NCBI RefSeq assembly: GCF_018332715.1
Contig: NZ_BOQP01000042.1
Location: forward strand, 1 to 64,000
Length of the DNA stretch: 64,000 nucleotides
Reading direction: 5' to 3'
Origin: Winogradskya consettensis
Lineage (GTDB): Bacteria > Actinomycetota > Actinomycetes > Mycobacteriales > Micromonosporaceae
Shown: piece by piece, positions 9,303 through 18,209 of the stretch
Numbering within the stretch: the first letter of the stretch is position 1
How the letters are laid out: each line of letters opens with the position of its first letter
Position numbers and translations under genes: made by a program
Notes under the pieces: generated by a model
What the model saw: only the letters and a program-made list of their open reading frames with translations
Told to the model about the DNA's origin: nothing
Database searches by the model: none

Positions 9303-11072
9303 TCAGGCGACGGGCGTGTTGGTGGGGGCCTGGCCGCCGCTCTGGCTCGGGATCTCCGCGCGACGGTCGGCCTGCGGGCGGACCGGGGGACCGGCGTCCC
9401 GCTCGTACGGGGAGGCGAACGGCAGATAGGCCGGCAGGAACTCGCCGAGCAGGGCCGCCTGCTCGACGGCCACCGCCTCGTCGGAGTCCGTGTCGTTCAG
9501 GCAGAACGTGTCGAGGTCGCGGTGGCGCAGCAGCCGGGCGAGCTTGAACGGGGTCGCCGGGTTGGCCAGGTCGGCGTACATGTAGGCGACCGTCCCCGGC
9601 GCCGCGCGTCCCGTGAGGTACGCGTAGTACTGCTGCAGCGACGAGAGCAGCGCGATGTCCTCGGGGTGGCGGAACTGATGCCCGGCGGTCGCGGTCACGT
9701 ACTCCGTGAACCGCTGCTCGATCTCGGTGATGATGCTCAGCCGCGACGGGTGCGGAGTGTGCATCATCTTGCGGGTCAGGACGCGGCCGAACGCCGTACG
9801 GATCAGCTCGCGGTTGTTCTTTCCGGCCGAGTCCGCGGGCGGGTCGTCGGGCCGCCGCGGCGCCGAGTCGACCTGCGCGCTCGACGGGAAGAACCGGGTC
9901 AGCCCGCCCGGCGTGAAGAACAGGTCCGGGCTCAGCGGCCGGCCCAGGAACACGTCGTCGTTGAGGTAGAGGAAGTGCTCGCTGAGACCCGGGATGCGAT
10001 GCAGGCGTGACTCGATGGCCTGCGAGTTGAACGTCGGCAGCCGCCCGGTGTCACCGAAGATCTCCCGATGGCTCACCAGGGTCAGCCCCGGCTGCGCGGT
10101 GTCCAGCCAGTCCGGCACCTGATCGTCCGTGACCAGGTAGATGTGGTTGACCCAGGGCGCGAAGCAGTGCAGCGAACGCAGGGAGTAGCGCAGTTCGTCG
10201 CGGGAGGTGTAGCGGGCGCTGTTGTGGGCCAGGCGGCTGCCGGTGTCGAGCCAGGCGTTCGTACCCTGGGCCGCGGCCTTGCGGGCCTGCCAGGACGGGT
10301 CGCTGCCGTCGACCCAGGTGTAGACCACATCGATCGGGAAGGCGATCCGGTCCGGGCCCGGCATGGTGAAGATCTGTTTCGTCCGGTACGCCGAGACGTC
10401 GTGCGGCGAGCTGAACGGCCCGAACGCGGACTCGCTCGCGTGCACCACCGGCTCGTCCAGCGCGATCACGTCGGCGATCGGGTTGGGACGCGGGCCGGCC
10501 AGGACACCGTCGCGCTCCGCCCAGAACTCGATCTCGCAGCCCACGTCCGTGGCCAGCACCAGGCTGCCGTTCGGGTCGGTCACCGGCCAGCACACCCGCA
10601 GCACCTCGGCCGTCTTGCGGTTCTTGGCCTTGCGCGGCTTCACGACGTCCATCAGGCCGGTGCCGGTGGTGAGCGCCTCCAGCAGGCGGATCGTGGCCGC
10701 GCGGTCGGTCACGAGCACCGCGACGGCGGTGGTGCGCAGGGACTTGGCGGGGATGCGGAACCAGTCGATGCCCGCTTCGTCGAGGGCGGCGACGACCCTG
10801 TCGAGGTTGTCCCGGCGTACGCCCGCCGGGCTCGCCGCCGGGTCACGCCGGGCGGTCACCCAGCCCCGGCCGGTGCGGACCCGCATGGTGACGGCGGCCT
10901 CGGCCGTGCGCATGAGCGGCAGCCGGGGCGGGTGTGACAGCGACACGATCCGCCGGGCCATGCCGAGCCGCTGGTCCTCGGAGACCCGGGGCAGCACCCG
11001 GCGCTGCACGCCGGCCAGGATGCGTGACCGGACCTGCCAGGGTGCCATTCGTAGGATCCGCCGCAAGGGCAC
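9303..11072 (-). CDS. Stealth-family sugar-phosphate transferase
   Basis: Predicted hexose-1-phosphoryltransferase of the Stealth family, which builds phosphodiester-linked glycopolymers (capsules, lipophosphoglycan-like chains). The 589-residue protein has the CR1 motif IDVVYTWVDGSD at 247-258. CR2 follows, with RDELRYSLRSL, HIYLVTDDQVPDWL and the FLYLNDDVFLGRPL segment; CR3 and CR4 stretches lie near HTPHPSRLSII and the LNDTDSD end. The first 240 residues are variable. The GTG at 11072 has a GGAAGGA box at 7 nt. As first gene of the operon with a UDP-sugar dehydrogenase and an acyltransferase, it suggests a uronate-containing, acylated, phosphate-linked surface polymer (inference). Confidence 0.9.
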   Translation of the reverse strand: MPLRRILRMAPWQVRSRILAGVQRRVLPRVSEDQRLGMARRIVSLSHPPRLPLMRTAEAAVTMRVRTGRGWVTARRDPAASPAGVRRDNLDRVVAALDEAGIDWFRIPAKSLRTTAVAVLVTDRAATIRLLEALTTGTGLMDVVKPRKAKNRKTAEVLRVCWPVTDPNGSLVLATDVGCEIEFWAERDGVLAGPRPNPIADVIALDEPVVHASESAFGPFSSPHDVSAYRTKQIFTMPGPDRIAFPIDVVYTWVDGSDPSWQARKAAAQGTNAWLDTGSRLAHNSARYTSRDELRYSLRSLHCFAPWVNHIYLVTDDQVPDWLDTAQPGLTLVSHREIFGDTGRLPTFNSQAIESRLHRIPGLSEHFLYLNDDVFLGRPLSPDLFFTPGGLTRFFPSSAQVDSAPRRPDDPPADSAGKNNRELIRTAFGRVLTRKMMHTPHPSRLSIITEIEQRFTEYVTATAGHQFRHPEDIALLSSLQQYYAYLTGRAAPGTVAYMYADLANPATPFKLARLLRHRDLDTFCLNDTDSDEAVAVEQAALLGEFLPAYLPFASPYERDAGPPVRPQADRRAEIPSQSGGQAPTNTPVA

Positions 11073-11346
11073 GAGTTCGTCCTTCCGCCGGATGTCGTCG
11101 GGGCTGATCGGCTCAGCCGCCCGGGGTTCCTGTGCCTCAACGTCGCGGTCACCCGGTTGGTTGCGGTCAATGGCGTCTTTCCGGACATCTGTGCTATGCG
11201 GTTTTCACCCGTTACATGCGGTATACGCGATTTACGGTCTTCATGACGGCGGAACCGCGGCCTGCCCACCCCTACGGGTGCGTCCCTGATGCGGGGGCTT
11301 GCGCCGGGGGAGGATGGTGGAGGCCTGACTTCTTGGAGGACTCCCC

Positions 11347-11586
11347 ATGGGTAAGGCAGTTGCGTACGTGGTGGCGATGGTCGCCGGGGTGATCGTGGTG
11401 GGCTGGATCGCCGTGTCGGTCCTGCACTGGCTCGTGGGCGCCCTCGCGTACCTGATCGTGGGCGCGATCGTGGTCGGCGGCGGCATCTACCTCTACGGCA
11501 AGGCGAAGAAGGGGCTCGCCCCCGGAACCCGCACCCAGTACCGGATCGAGGCCGCGAAGAAGACGTACCGGATGCGGAACCGGTGA
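11347..11586 (+). CDS. Small two-helix membrane protein
   Basis: A 79-residue protein of unknown function. Two hydrophobic segments (about 6-28 and 31-51) are followed by a basic tail rich in Lys and Arg, so both ends are probably cytoplasmic or the tail lies at the membrane surface. A good GGAGG box precedes the ATG by 6 nt. It is divergent from the Stealth operon across a 270-nt gap and lies 62 nt upstream of ffh on the same strand. No family was recognised. Confidence 0.7.
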   Translation: MGKAVAYVVAMVAGVIVVGWIAVSVLHWLVGALAYLIVGAIVVGGGIYLYGKAKKGLAPGTRTQYRIEAAKKTYRMRNR

Positions 11587-11648
11587 GCCCGGCGGCGGGC
11601 GGCTAGGCTTGGGCCTCTCCTCCCTTTCGACCAACGGGAAGTTGTGCC

Positions 11649-13205
11649 GTGTTTGACAACTTGAGTGACCGCCTCTCCGGCATCTTCACCAAGCTCCGGG
11701 GCAAGGGCCGGCTCACCGACGCCGACATCGACGCCACCGCGCGCGAGATCCGTCTCGCTCTGCTCGAGGCTGATGTCGCGCTGCCCGTGGTCAAGCAGTT
11801 CATCGCCAACCTCAAGGAGCGCGCCCGCGGCTCCGAGGTCTCCGAGGCGCTCAACCCCGCCCAGCAGATCATCAAGATCGTCCACGAGGAGCTCATCACC
11901 ATCCTCGGTGGCGAGGGGCGCCGCCTGCAGTTCGCCAAGAACCCCCCGACCGTGATCATGCTGGCCGGCCTCCAGGGCTCCGGTAAGACCACGCTCGCCG
12001 GCAAGCTGTCCCGCTGGCTCAAGGGCCAGGGCCACCAGCCCCTGCTGGTCGCCGCCGACCTCCAGCGCCCCAACGCGGTCAACCAGCTCCAGGTCCTCGC
12101 GGGCCGGGCCGGCGTCGACGTCTACGCCCCGTCACCCGGCAACGGCGTCGGCGACCCGGTCCAGGTCGCCAAGGACTCTATCGAGCACGCCAAGCGCACC
12201 GCCAAAGACATCGTCATCGTCGACACCGCCGGCCGCCTCGGCATCGACGCCGAGATGATGCAGCAGGCCCGCGACATCCGCGACGCCGTCGACCCCGACG
12301 AGGTCATCTTCGTCATCGACGCCATGGTCGGCCAGGACGCCGTCAGCACCGCCGAAGCCTTCCGCGACGGCGTCGGCATCACCGGCGTCGTCCTCTCCAA
12401 GCTCGACGGCGACGCCCGCGGCGGTGCGGCCCTCTCGGTCCGCCACGTCACCGGCCAGCCCATCCTCTTCGCCTCCACCGGCGAGAAGCTCGAGGACTTC
12501 GACGTCTTCCACCCCGACCGGATGGCCAGCCGCATCCTCGGCATGGGCGACGTCCTGACCCTCATCGAACAGGCCGAACAGGCCTTCGACGAGGATCAGA
12601 AAGAAAAGATGACCTCCAAGCTCATGGGTGGCGAAAGCTTCACCCTGGAGGACTTCCTCGACCAGCTCATCGCCGTCCGCCGCATGGGCCCCATCGCCAA
12701 CATCCTCGGCATGATGCCCGGCATGGGCCAGATGAAGGACCAGCTCGCCGAGCTCGACGACAGCCACTTCGACCGGGTCACCGCCATCATCCGCTCCATG
12801 ACCCCCGGCGAGCGCACCAACCCCAAAATCATCAACGGCTCCCGCCGCGCCCGCATCGCCCGCGGCTCCGGCGTCCAGGTCATGGATGTCAACCAGCTCC
12901 TCAACCGCTTCGTCGAAGCCCAGAAAATGATGAAGCAGATGAGCGGCATGATGGGCCTCCCCGGCGGCAACCGCCGCAAGGCCACCAAGAGCCCCAAGAA
13001 CAAGCGCAAGGGCACCAAGGGCGGCAACCGCCCCCGCGTCGGCGGCGGCATGCCGGCCGGCTTCCCGGGCGGCATGCCCCAGCTCCCCCCGGGCATGGAC
13101 CCCAACGCCCTCGGCGGCGCCCCCGGCCTCCCGCCGGGCTTCAAGCTCCCCAAGCTCGACTTCAACAAACTCAGCAACCCCAAGCGCGACGACGACAAGA
13201 AGTAG
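11649..13205 (+). CDS. ffh: Signal recognition particle protein Ffh (SRP54)
   Basis: GTPase that binds signal sequences and 4.5S RNA and delivers ribosomes to FtsY at the membrane. The 518-residue protein has the N-terminal helical bundle and an NG domain with the P-loop GLQGSGKTTLAGKL near residue 105. DTAGRLGID and the SKLDGDARGGAAL switch are present. The M domain (about 300-430) contains the Met-rich finger and RGSGVQVMDVNQLLNRF RNA-binding region. A Gly/Pro/Met-rich basic tail extends to the end, as in other actinobacteria. The start is the GTG at 11649. Codon bias is extreme (C-ending), typical of highly expressed genes. Confidence 0.98.
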   Translation: MFDNLSDRLSGIFTKLRGKGRLTDADIDATAREIRLALLEADVALPVVKQFIANLKERARGSEVSEALNPAQQIIKIVHEELITILGGEGRRLQFAKNPPTVIMLAGLQGSGKTTLAGKLSRWLKGQGHQPLLVAADLQRPNAVNQLQVLAGRAGVDVYAPSPGNGVGDPVQVAKDSIEHAKRTAKDIVIVDTAGRLGIDAEMMQQARDIRDAVDPDEVIFVIDAMVGQDAVSTAEAFRDGVGITGVVLSKLDGDARGGAALSVRHVTGQPILFASTGEKLEDFDVFHPDRMASRILGMGDVLTLIEQAEQAFDEDQKEKMTSKLMGGESFTLEDFLDQLIAVRRMGPIANILGMMPGMGQMKDQLAELDDSHFDRVTAIIRSMTPGERTNPKIINGSRRARIARGSGVQVMDVNQLLNRFVEAQKMMKQMSGMMGLPGGNRRKATKSPKNKRKGTKGGNRPRVGGGMPAGFPGGMPQLPPGMDPNALGGAPGLPPGFKLPKLDFNKLSNPKRDDDKK

Positions 13206-13274
13206 CTCTTGCTGGGTGACAGGTAGTCTCATAGCTAGTAACGTGAGCGGCAGTCCGCATCCTTAGGGGGATCG

Positions 13275-13730
13275 ATGGCTGCCGCTCTGCGTTACCGTGA
13301 CGACCTGGGTCGCGCCGAAGTCTTTCGTCTCTGGGTTCGCGTCAGGCTGGTTACCGCTCTCGAGGCGAGCCAGCCTGATGACGTTTGTGTGGTTCCTGAC
13401 CTGTCGGTTGCAGTGGATCACCGCAACGAGCTACGTCCTGACGTCGTGGTCGTGCGCGAACCGCTGAATGACGTCCTGCTGGCGGTCACGATCCTGTCGC
13501 CGGGATCGATCGGCGAGAACTGCGCCTTCAAAGGCTCCCCCCGGCGCTGGGTGATCGACCCGCTCCGTGAGCGCATGACGTTCACCGAGCACATTCCCGG
13601 CTCGGACGGGGAGTGTTGGTCCAGTTCACCCCGGGTAGGCCGCGTCGACCTCGAGTGGCCGTGGCCGGTGACGCTCGACCTTCCGGCGTTGACGGCTCAG
13701 CGGCGGGCGCGGTTGGCGGGGATCGGGTAG
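13275..13730 (+). CDS. Degenerate Uma2-like (DUF820) protein
   Basis: A 151-residue protein resembling the Uma2 / DUF820 family, which has the PD-(D/E)XK nuclease fold and is abundant in actinobacteria and cyanobacteria with no firm function. The RPDVVVV strand and the ILSPGS turn match family landmarks. However, the stretch that normally carries the acidic and Lys residues up to the YWxVD strand is shortened to SIGENCAFKGSPRRWVIDP. The N-terminal third of normal Uma2 proteins is also missing. It may be catalytically dead or a decaying copy. It follows ffh by 69 nt and precedes the amidohydrolase by 9 nt. Confidence 0.6.
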   Translation: MAAALRYRDDLGRAEVFRLWVRVRLVTALEASQPDDVCVVPDLSVAVDHRNELRPDVVVVREPLNDVLLAVTILSPGSIGENCAFKGSPRRWVIDPLRERMTFTEHIPGSDGECWSSSPRVGRVDLEWPWPVTLDLPALTAQRRARLAGIG

Positions 13731-13739
13731 GACTTACGC

Positions 13740-14816
13740 ATGGCTTTGCATGTGCGTGGGGTCGTTCTGCCGGACGGTGAGGTTCGGGATCTCTGGATGG
13801 TCGGGGATCGGGTGACGTTCGAGCCGGTCCGGGATGCCGAGACCGTGAGCACCGGCGGGTGGGTGGTGCCGGGGCTGGTGGATGCGCACTGTCACCTGGG
13901 GATCCGGTACGGCGCTTCGCCCATCGAGAGTGTCGATGAGGCGCGGGGGCTGGCCTATCAGGACCGTGATGCGGGAGTGCTCGCGTTGCGGGACGCGGGG
14001 TCGCCGTATCCGTACCCGGAGCTGGATGACGAGCCGGAGATTCCCCGGCTGGTGCGCGCGGGGCGGCATGTGGCTCCGCCGCGGCGATATCTGCGGGACA
14101 TCGGGGTCGAGGTGGCGGCCGGGCAGGTTGCTGAGACCGTGGCTGCGCAGGCGAAGGCCGGGACCGGGTGGGTCAAGCTGGTGGGGGACTGGATCGACCG
14201 GGGCGTGGGGGATCTGGCGCCCTCGTGGGATGCCGCCACGATGACCGCCGCGGTCGAGGCCGCGCATGCCGCCGGAGCGCGGGCGGCCGTGCACACGTTC
14301 TCCGAGGAGGGTGTCGCGCTGATGGTTCGCGCGGGTGTCGACTCCGTGGAGCATGGCACCGGGTTGTCGCTCGACCTGATCGACGAGATGGCACGGCGGG
14401 GGACCGCGCTGGTGCCGACGATGATCAACATCAGGACGTTCGGCAAGATCGCAGACCAGGCCCGACCCAAGTTCCCCGGGTACGCCGACCACATGCTCGC
14501 CCTTCGCGACGGGTTCCCGGCCGTGGTCGCCGCTGCGTACGAGGCCGGCGTACCCATCTTCGTCGGCACCGACGCGGGCGGCAGCATCCGGCACGGGCTC
14601 GCCGCCGAGGAGATGTTGCTGCTCCACGAGGCGGGCATCCCCGCGGAGGAGGTGCTGGCGTCGGCGTCCTGGCGGGCCCGGGAGTGGCTGGGCTTCCCCG
14701 GACTGGTCGAGGGTGGCCTCGCCGACCTGGTCGTCTATCCGGAGGATCCCCGGAGTGACCTCCGCGTGGTTCGTGCCCCCGAGCGGATCGTCCTGAAGGG
14801 CCGGGTCGTCCGCTAG
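13740..14816 (+). CDS. Amidohydrolase-family metallohydrolase
   Basis: Metal-dependent hydrolase of the amidohydrolase superfamily (imidazolonepropionase/prolidase-like branch); the substrate is unknown. The 358-residue protein has the small N-terminal beta-sandwich strand GWVVPGLVDAHCHLG with the HxH metal pair. A metal-bridging Lys candidate is in WVKLVGDW, His ligands are in AAVHTFSEEG and VDSVEHGTG, and the catalytic Asp is in VGTDAGG. The sandwich closes at the C-terminal LVVYPEDP strand. It starts 9 nt after the Uma2-like gene and is convergent with the beta-propeller gene, leaving only 12 nt between stops. Confidence 0.88.
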   Translation: MALHVRGVVLPDGEVRDLWMVGDRVTFEPVRDAETVSTGGWVVPGLVDAHCHLGIRYGASPIESVDEARGLAYQDRDAGVLALRDAGSPYPYPELDDEPEIPRLVRAGRHVAPPRRYLRDIGVEVAAGQVAETVAAQAKAGTGWVKLVGDWIDRGVGDLAPSWDAATMTAAVEAAHAAGARAAVHTFSEEGVALMVRAGVDSVEHGTGLSLDLIDEMARRGTALVPTMINIRTFGKIADQARPKFPGYADHMLALRDGFPAVVAAAYEAGVPIFVGTDAGGSIRHGLAAEEMLLLHEAGIPAEEVLASASWRAREWLGFPGLVEGGLADLVVYPEDPRSDLRVVRAPERIVLKGRVVR

Positions 14817-14828
14817 GCAGGGCGCGGC

Positions 14829-16190
14829 CTAAGCGAGCGAGAAGATGCGCAGGGCGGTCTCGTCGGGGCAGGCCAGACGGTCCGTGGTCCAAGCGCAGGC
14901 ATTGTCCGCCGGGGCCATCGTGCCGAGGACCTGGCGGGCGCCGGTGAGGGCCGAGATCCTGACTATTTCCCCGCCCTCGGGGCCGGGGAGGGCCAGCAGC
15001 GAGTCCTTGTCGATCCAGGACATGTGGGCGGCCGCCGTGATCTTCCTGCCGTCCGTTGTGTAGAGGATGCTCTCGGCCGGGCCGGTGACCAGGATACGGT
15101 CGCCGAGCGTCCGCACGAGCGTCGCGTCGGGGGTGGCCGGGGTCTGCCAGTCCGTGCTGCCGAAGCCGGGGCCGATCGTCGTGAGGACGGCGCTGCGGTC
15201 GGGTGGCGTCACGGTGAGGCAGAGCCGGTCGCCGCACGGGGCGATCGCATCGATGTGGTGGTTGGGCAACGATTCGTAGATGGGGCGGGGCTGCGGGTCG
15301 GCCGGTTCGGTCCGCACGATCTGCGTCGTGCCCGGGGTGAAGCCGGTTCCGGGGACGAAGACGATTCCCTCGTACGCGACCGGGGTCCCCGCCGGCACGA
15401 CGGCTGCGGCTGTGCCCCGGAGCGTGCCGGTGCCGGCGTCGCGGTATTCGACCTTGCCGGAGCGGGTGATCTGGATGAGGGTGCGGTCGGTGAACGTCAG
15501 GGACATCTCGTCGGAGCGCACGTGCATGCCGAGGGTCCGCTGTGCCCGGTCCGCCGCGGCAGGCAGGGTCCAGCGGGTCGTCCCGTCGGACCAGGCCAGG
15601 GCGCGGGTCTCGCCGGTCACCGCCGACTGGATGACCACGAGGTCGTTGTAGTAGACGAGGTCGTCGGCGGCGGCGTACGGGACATGCCAGCGTTCCCTGC
15701 CCGTGGCGGGGTCGAGCACGTACATTGTGCTGCCCCTTTCGCCGCGGACGTTGACCAGTACCGCCGCGGGCAGCGCGACGACGCCGGTGAGCCTGTCGAA
15801 CGTTCCCAGGCTCTTCCGCAGCCACGTCGCCGCACCGGTGTGCAGGTCGGCCGCGGAGACCCCGACTACGCCGTCCAGCCCGCGCCACGCCGTGAAGACG
15901 GCCTTCGTGGACACGGCCGTCGAGGCGTAGGTCACCCGCACGCCGAAGGGCCGGGGGGAGCCGACCTCGGCGAGGCTCCAGGTCGGCGCGGCGGGGGCGG
16001 TGTGGTGGTTGCGCCACGCGAAGCTCGTACCCGCGAAGGCGAGACAGACCACGACGGTCACCGCGGTGACCGCGAAGCGGGTGCGGCGGATCTGGTCGCC
16101 GCGGCGGCGGGCGGCGACCGGCGGGCCCAGCGGGACCCCGTCGGCCTGGTGGGTGAGAGCAGCGAAGATCTCGTCGAGGTCAGTGGACAT
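14829..16190 (-). CDS. Membrane-anchored PQQ-like beta-propeller protein coupled to an ECF sigma factor
   Basis: A 453-residue protein with a short cytoplasmic N-terminus, one membrane segment (about 38-60) and a large extracytoplasmic domain. That domain has repeated blade-like stretches (GVSAADLHTGAATW, YVLDPATGRERW, ISALTGARQVL) typical of PQQ-like beta-propellers. The ATG at 16190 has a GGAGGAG box at 6 nt and overlaps the end of the sigma factor gene by 11 nt. The pair is therefore translationally coupled. In this position one usually finds an anti-sigma factor, so the protein may sense an envelope signal and bind the sigma factor through its N-terminus (inference). No zinc-binding anti-sigma motif is visible. 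Confidence 0.82.
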   Translation of the reverse strand: MSTDLDEIFAALTHQADGVPLGPPVAARRRGDQIRRTRFAVTAVTVVVCLAFAGTSFAWRNHHTAPAAPTWSLAEVGSPRPFGVRVTYASTAVSTKAVFTAWRGLDGVVGVSAADLHTGAATWLRKSLGTFDRLTGVVALPAAVLVNVRGERGSTMYVLDPATGRERWHVPYAAADDLVYYNDLVVIQSAVTGETRALAWSDGTTRWTLPAAADRAQRTLGMHVRSDEMSLTFTDRTLIQITRSGKVEYRDAGTGTLRGTAAAVVPAGTPVAYEGIVFVPGTGFTPGTTQIVRTEPADPQPRPIYESLPNHHIDAIAPCGDRLCLTVTPPDRSAVLTTIGPGFGSTDWQTPATPDATLVRTLGDRILVTGPAESILYTTDGRKITAAAHMSWIDKDSLLALPGPEGGEIVRISALTGARQVLGTMAPADNACAWTTDRLACPDETALRIFSLA

Positions 16191-16725
16191 TGCGGGCTCC
16201 TCCCGGGGGTGACGGCTCGGTTGACCGGACGGGTTCGGGTGCCGGGTCCAGGTTGAGCGCGGTGGCGAGCGCCGCCCGGCCGCGGGACAGCCAGGATTTG
16301 ACCGTGCCCTCCGGGACACCCGTCTCGGCGGCGATGTCGGCCACCGAGCGGTCCAGCAGGTAGCGCAGGGCCAGGGCGTGGCGGTGGGCCTCCGGGAGCG
16401 TGCGCATGGCCCGGACGAGCACGACGGTGTCCTCCGACGGTGGGTCGGCCGGTGGCAGGGGTGCGGCGGCGGCGCTGTGGGCACGGCGTACGCGCAGCCG
16501 TCGCCACCGGTCCGTCGACAGCCGGTTGACCACCAGCCGCAGCCACGCCTCCGGGTCGTCGTAGCCCGGCAACTTGCGCCAGCGCTGCCATGCCCGGGCG
16601 TACGCCTCCTGGACGAGGTCCTGCGCCTCGGCCGGGTCTCCCGTCAGCCCGTACGCATAGCGCAGCAGCCGCCGTGAGGTGTCCCGGTAGAACGCGTCGA
16701 ACGCGTCCACCCGCTCCTCGGTCAT
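16180..16725 (-). CDS. SigE-family ECF RNA polymerase sigma factor
   Basis: Sigma-70 family group 4 factor that would redirect RNA polymerase to a small stress or envelope regulon. The 181-residue protein has region 2 (FDAFYRDTSRRLLRYAYGLTG, the DLVQEAYARAW helix, LRLVVNRLSTDRWRR) and region 4 (LPEAHRHALALRYLLDRSVADIA with the recognition helix in VPEGTVKSWLSRGR). The linker has an Ala/Pro stretch. AAGGG lies 8 nt before the ATG at 16725 but only 2 nt before an upstream GTG at 16731, so 16725 is preferred. It is divergent from proS by about 75 nt and overlaps the beta-propeller gene. Confidence 0.92.
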   Translation of the reverse strand: MTEERVDAFDAFYRDTSRRLLRYAYGLTGDPAEAQDLVQEAYARAWQRWRKLPGYDDPEAWLRLVVNRLSTDRWRRLRVRRAHSAAAAPLPPADPPSEDTVVLVRAMRTLPEAHRHALALRYLLDRSVADIAAETGVPEGTVKSWLSRGRAALATALNLDPAPEPVRSTEPSPPGGARNVH

Positions 16726-16802
16726 GGTCACCGCCCTTCATACAGGGACACGGGAAGCCCACTGGCCGGGTTGCAGTCGGGACGCGACTAAGATGCTGGG
16801 TC

Positions 16803-18209
16803 ATGGCTCGCGTGCTCACCCCCCGGTCGGAAGACTTTCCCCGCTGGTACCAGGACCTGATCAACAAGGCTCGGCTGGCGGACAACGGTCCGGTGCGGGG
16901 CACGATGGTGATCCGGCCCGCCGGTTACGCCATCTGGGAGCACATGCAGGCGGACATGGACGCCCGCATCAAGGAAGCCGGCGCGGAGAACGCGTACTTC
17001 CCGCTCTTCATCCCGGAGAGCTACCTGCGCCGTGAGGCCGAGCATGTGGAGGGCTTCTCGCCGGAGCTCGCCGTGGTCACCCACGCGGGTGGCAAGCAGC
17101 TCGCCGAGCCCCTCGTGGTCCGCCCGACCAGCGAGACCGTCATCGGCGAGTTCATGGCCAAGTGGGTCGACTCCTACCGTGACCTGCCGCTGCTGCTGAA
17201 CCAGTGGGCCAACATCGTGCGCTGGGAGCTGCGGCCCCGCACGTTCCTGCGCACCACCGAGTTCCTCTGGCAGGAGGGCCACACGGCCCACGTCAGCGAG
17301 GAGAATGCCCGGGAGTACGCCCGTCTGATCCACAAGACGGTCTACGAGGAGTTCATGGTCGAGATGCTGGCCATCCCGGTCGTGCCCGGCCGCAAGACCA
17401 AGGGCGAGCGGTTCGCCGGCGCGACGAACACCATGACCGTCGAGGCCATGATGGGCGACACCAAGGCGCTGCAGATGGGCACGTCGCACGAGCTCGGGCA
17501 GAATTTCGCCAAGGCGTTCGATATCACCTACACGTCCCAGGCCGGTGCCGTCGAGCACGCCTGGACCACGTCGTGGGGCACCTCCACCCGGATGATGGGT
17601 GGGCTGATCATGGTGCACGGCGACGACAATGGCCTGCGGCTGCCGCCGAACATCGCCCCGATCCAGGCCCAGGTCATGGTGGTCAAGGCCGGCGAGGGCG
17701 TCACCGAGGCGGCGGTCAAGCTGCGTGACGAGCTCAAATCAGCAGGTGTACGCGTAAAGCTCGACGACCGTGCCGACATCCCCTTCGGCCGCCGCGCAGT
17801 CGACGCCGAACTGCAGGGCATCCCGATCCGCATCGAGGTCGGCCCACGCGACCTGGCCAACGGCAACGCCGTCGTGGCACGCCGGATCGACGGCACCAAG
17901 TCGCCGATCGCGCTCGGTGAGGTCGTCAACGACGTCGTGGCCGCGCTCAAGGCCGACCAGCAGCGCCTCTACGACGACGCGTTGTCCTTCCGCGAGGCCA
18001 ACACGGTCGACGTGAAGACCCTGGACGAGGCGATCGACGCCGCGCAGACCGGCTGGGCCCGGGTGCCGTGGGCGTCGGTCGGCACCGAGGGCGAGAAGAA
18101 GGCCAACGGCAAGGCGATCACCGTCCGGTGCCTGACCCGCGTCGACGGCACCATGCCCGACTCCGACGACGAGCCGGAGCTGCAGGCGATCCTGGCCCGC
18201 GCGTACTGA
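16803..18209 (+). CDS. proS: Prolyl-tRNA synthetase, archaeal/eukaryotic-like type
   Basis: Class II aminoacyl-tRNA synthetase charging tRNA-Pro. The 468-residue protein opens with SEDFPRWYQDLINKARLADN and RGTMVIRPAGYAIWE. Motif 2 is in RWELRPRTFLRTTEFLWQEGHTAH, and motif 3 with the GLIMVHGDDNGLRLPP stretch follows. It lacks the roughly 180-residue editing insertion of the typical bacterial enzyme and ends in the C-terminal extension seen in archaeal and eukaryotic forms. The ATG at 16803 follows an in-frame open stretch that overlaps the sigma gene and is unlikely to be translated. It overlaps the DUF402 gene by 1 nt (TGATG). Confidence 0.95.
   Translation: MARVLTPRSEDFPRWYQDLINKARLADNGPVRGTMVIRPAGYAIWEHMQADMDARIKEAGAENAYFPLFIPESYLRREAEHVEGFSPELAVVTHAGGKQLAEPLVVRPTSETVIGEFMAKWVDSYRDLPLLLNQWANIVRWELRPRTFLRTTEFLWQEGHTAHVSEENAREYARLIHKTVYEEFMVEMLAIPVVPGRKTKGERFAGATNTMTVEAMMGDTKALQMGTSHELGQNFAKAFDITYTSQAGAVEHAWTTSWGTSTRMMGGLIMVHGDDNGLRLPPNIAPIQAQVMVVKAGEGVTEAAVKLRDELKSAGVRVKLDDRADIPFGRRAVDAELQGIPIRIEVGPRDLANGNAVVARRIDGTKSPIALGEVVNDVVAALKADQQRLYDDALSFREANTVDVKTLDEAIDAAQTGWARVPWASVGTEGEKKANGKAITVRCLTRVDGTMPDSDDEPELQAILARAY

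Noticed and set aside
12132..13232. 366-codon minus-strand frame opposite ffh
   Set aside because: Ala/Val/Asp low complexity produced by the extreme C-ending codons of ffh.
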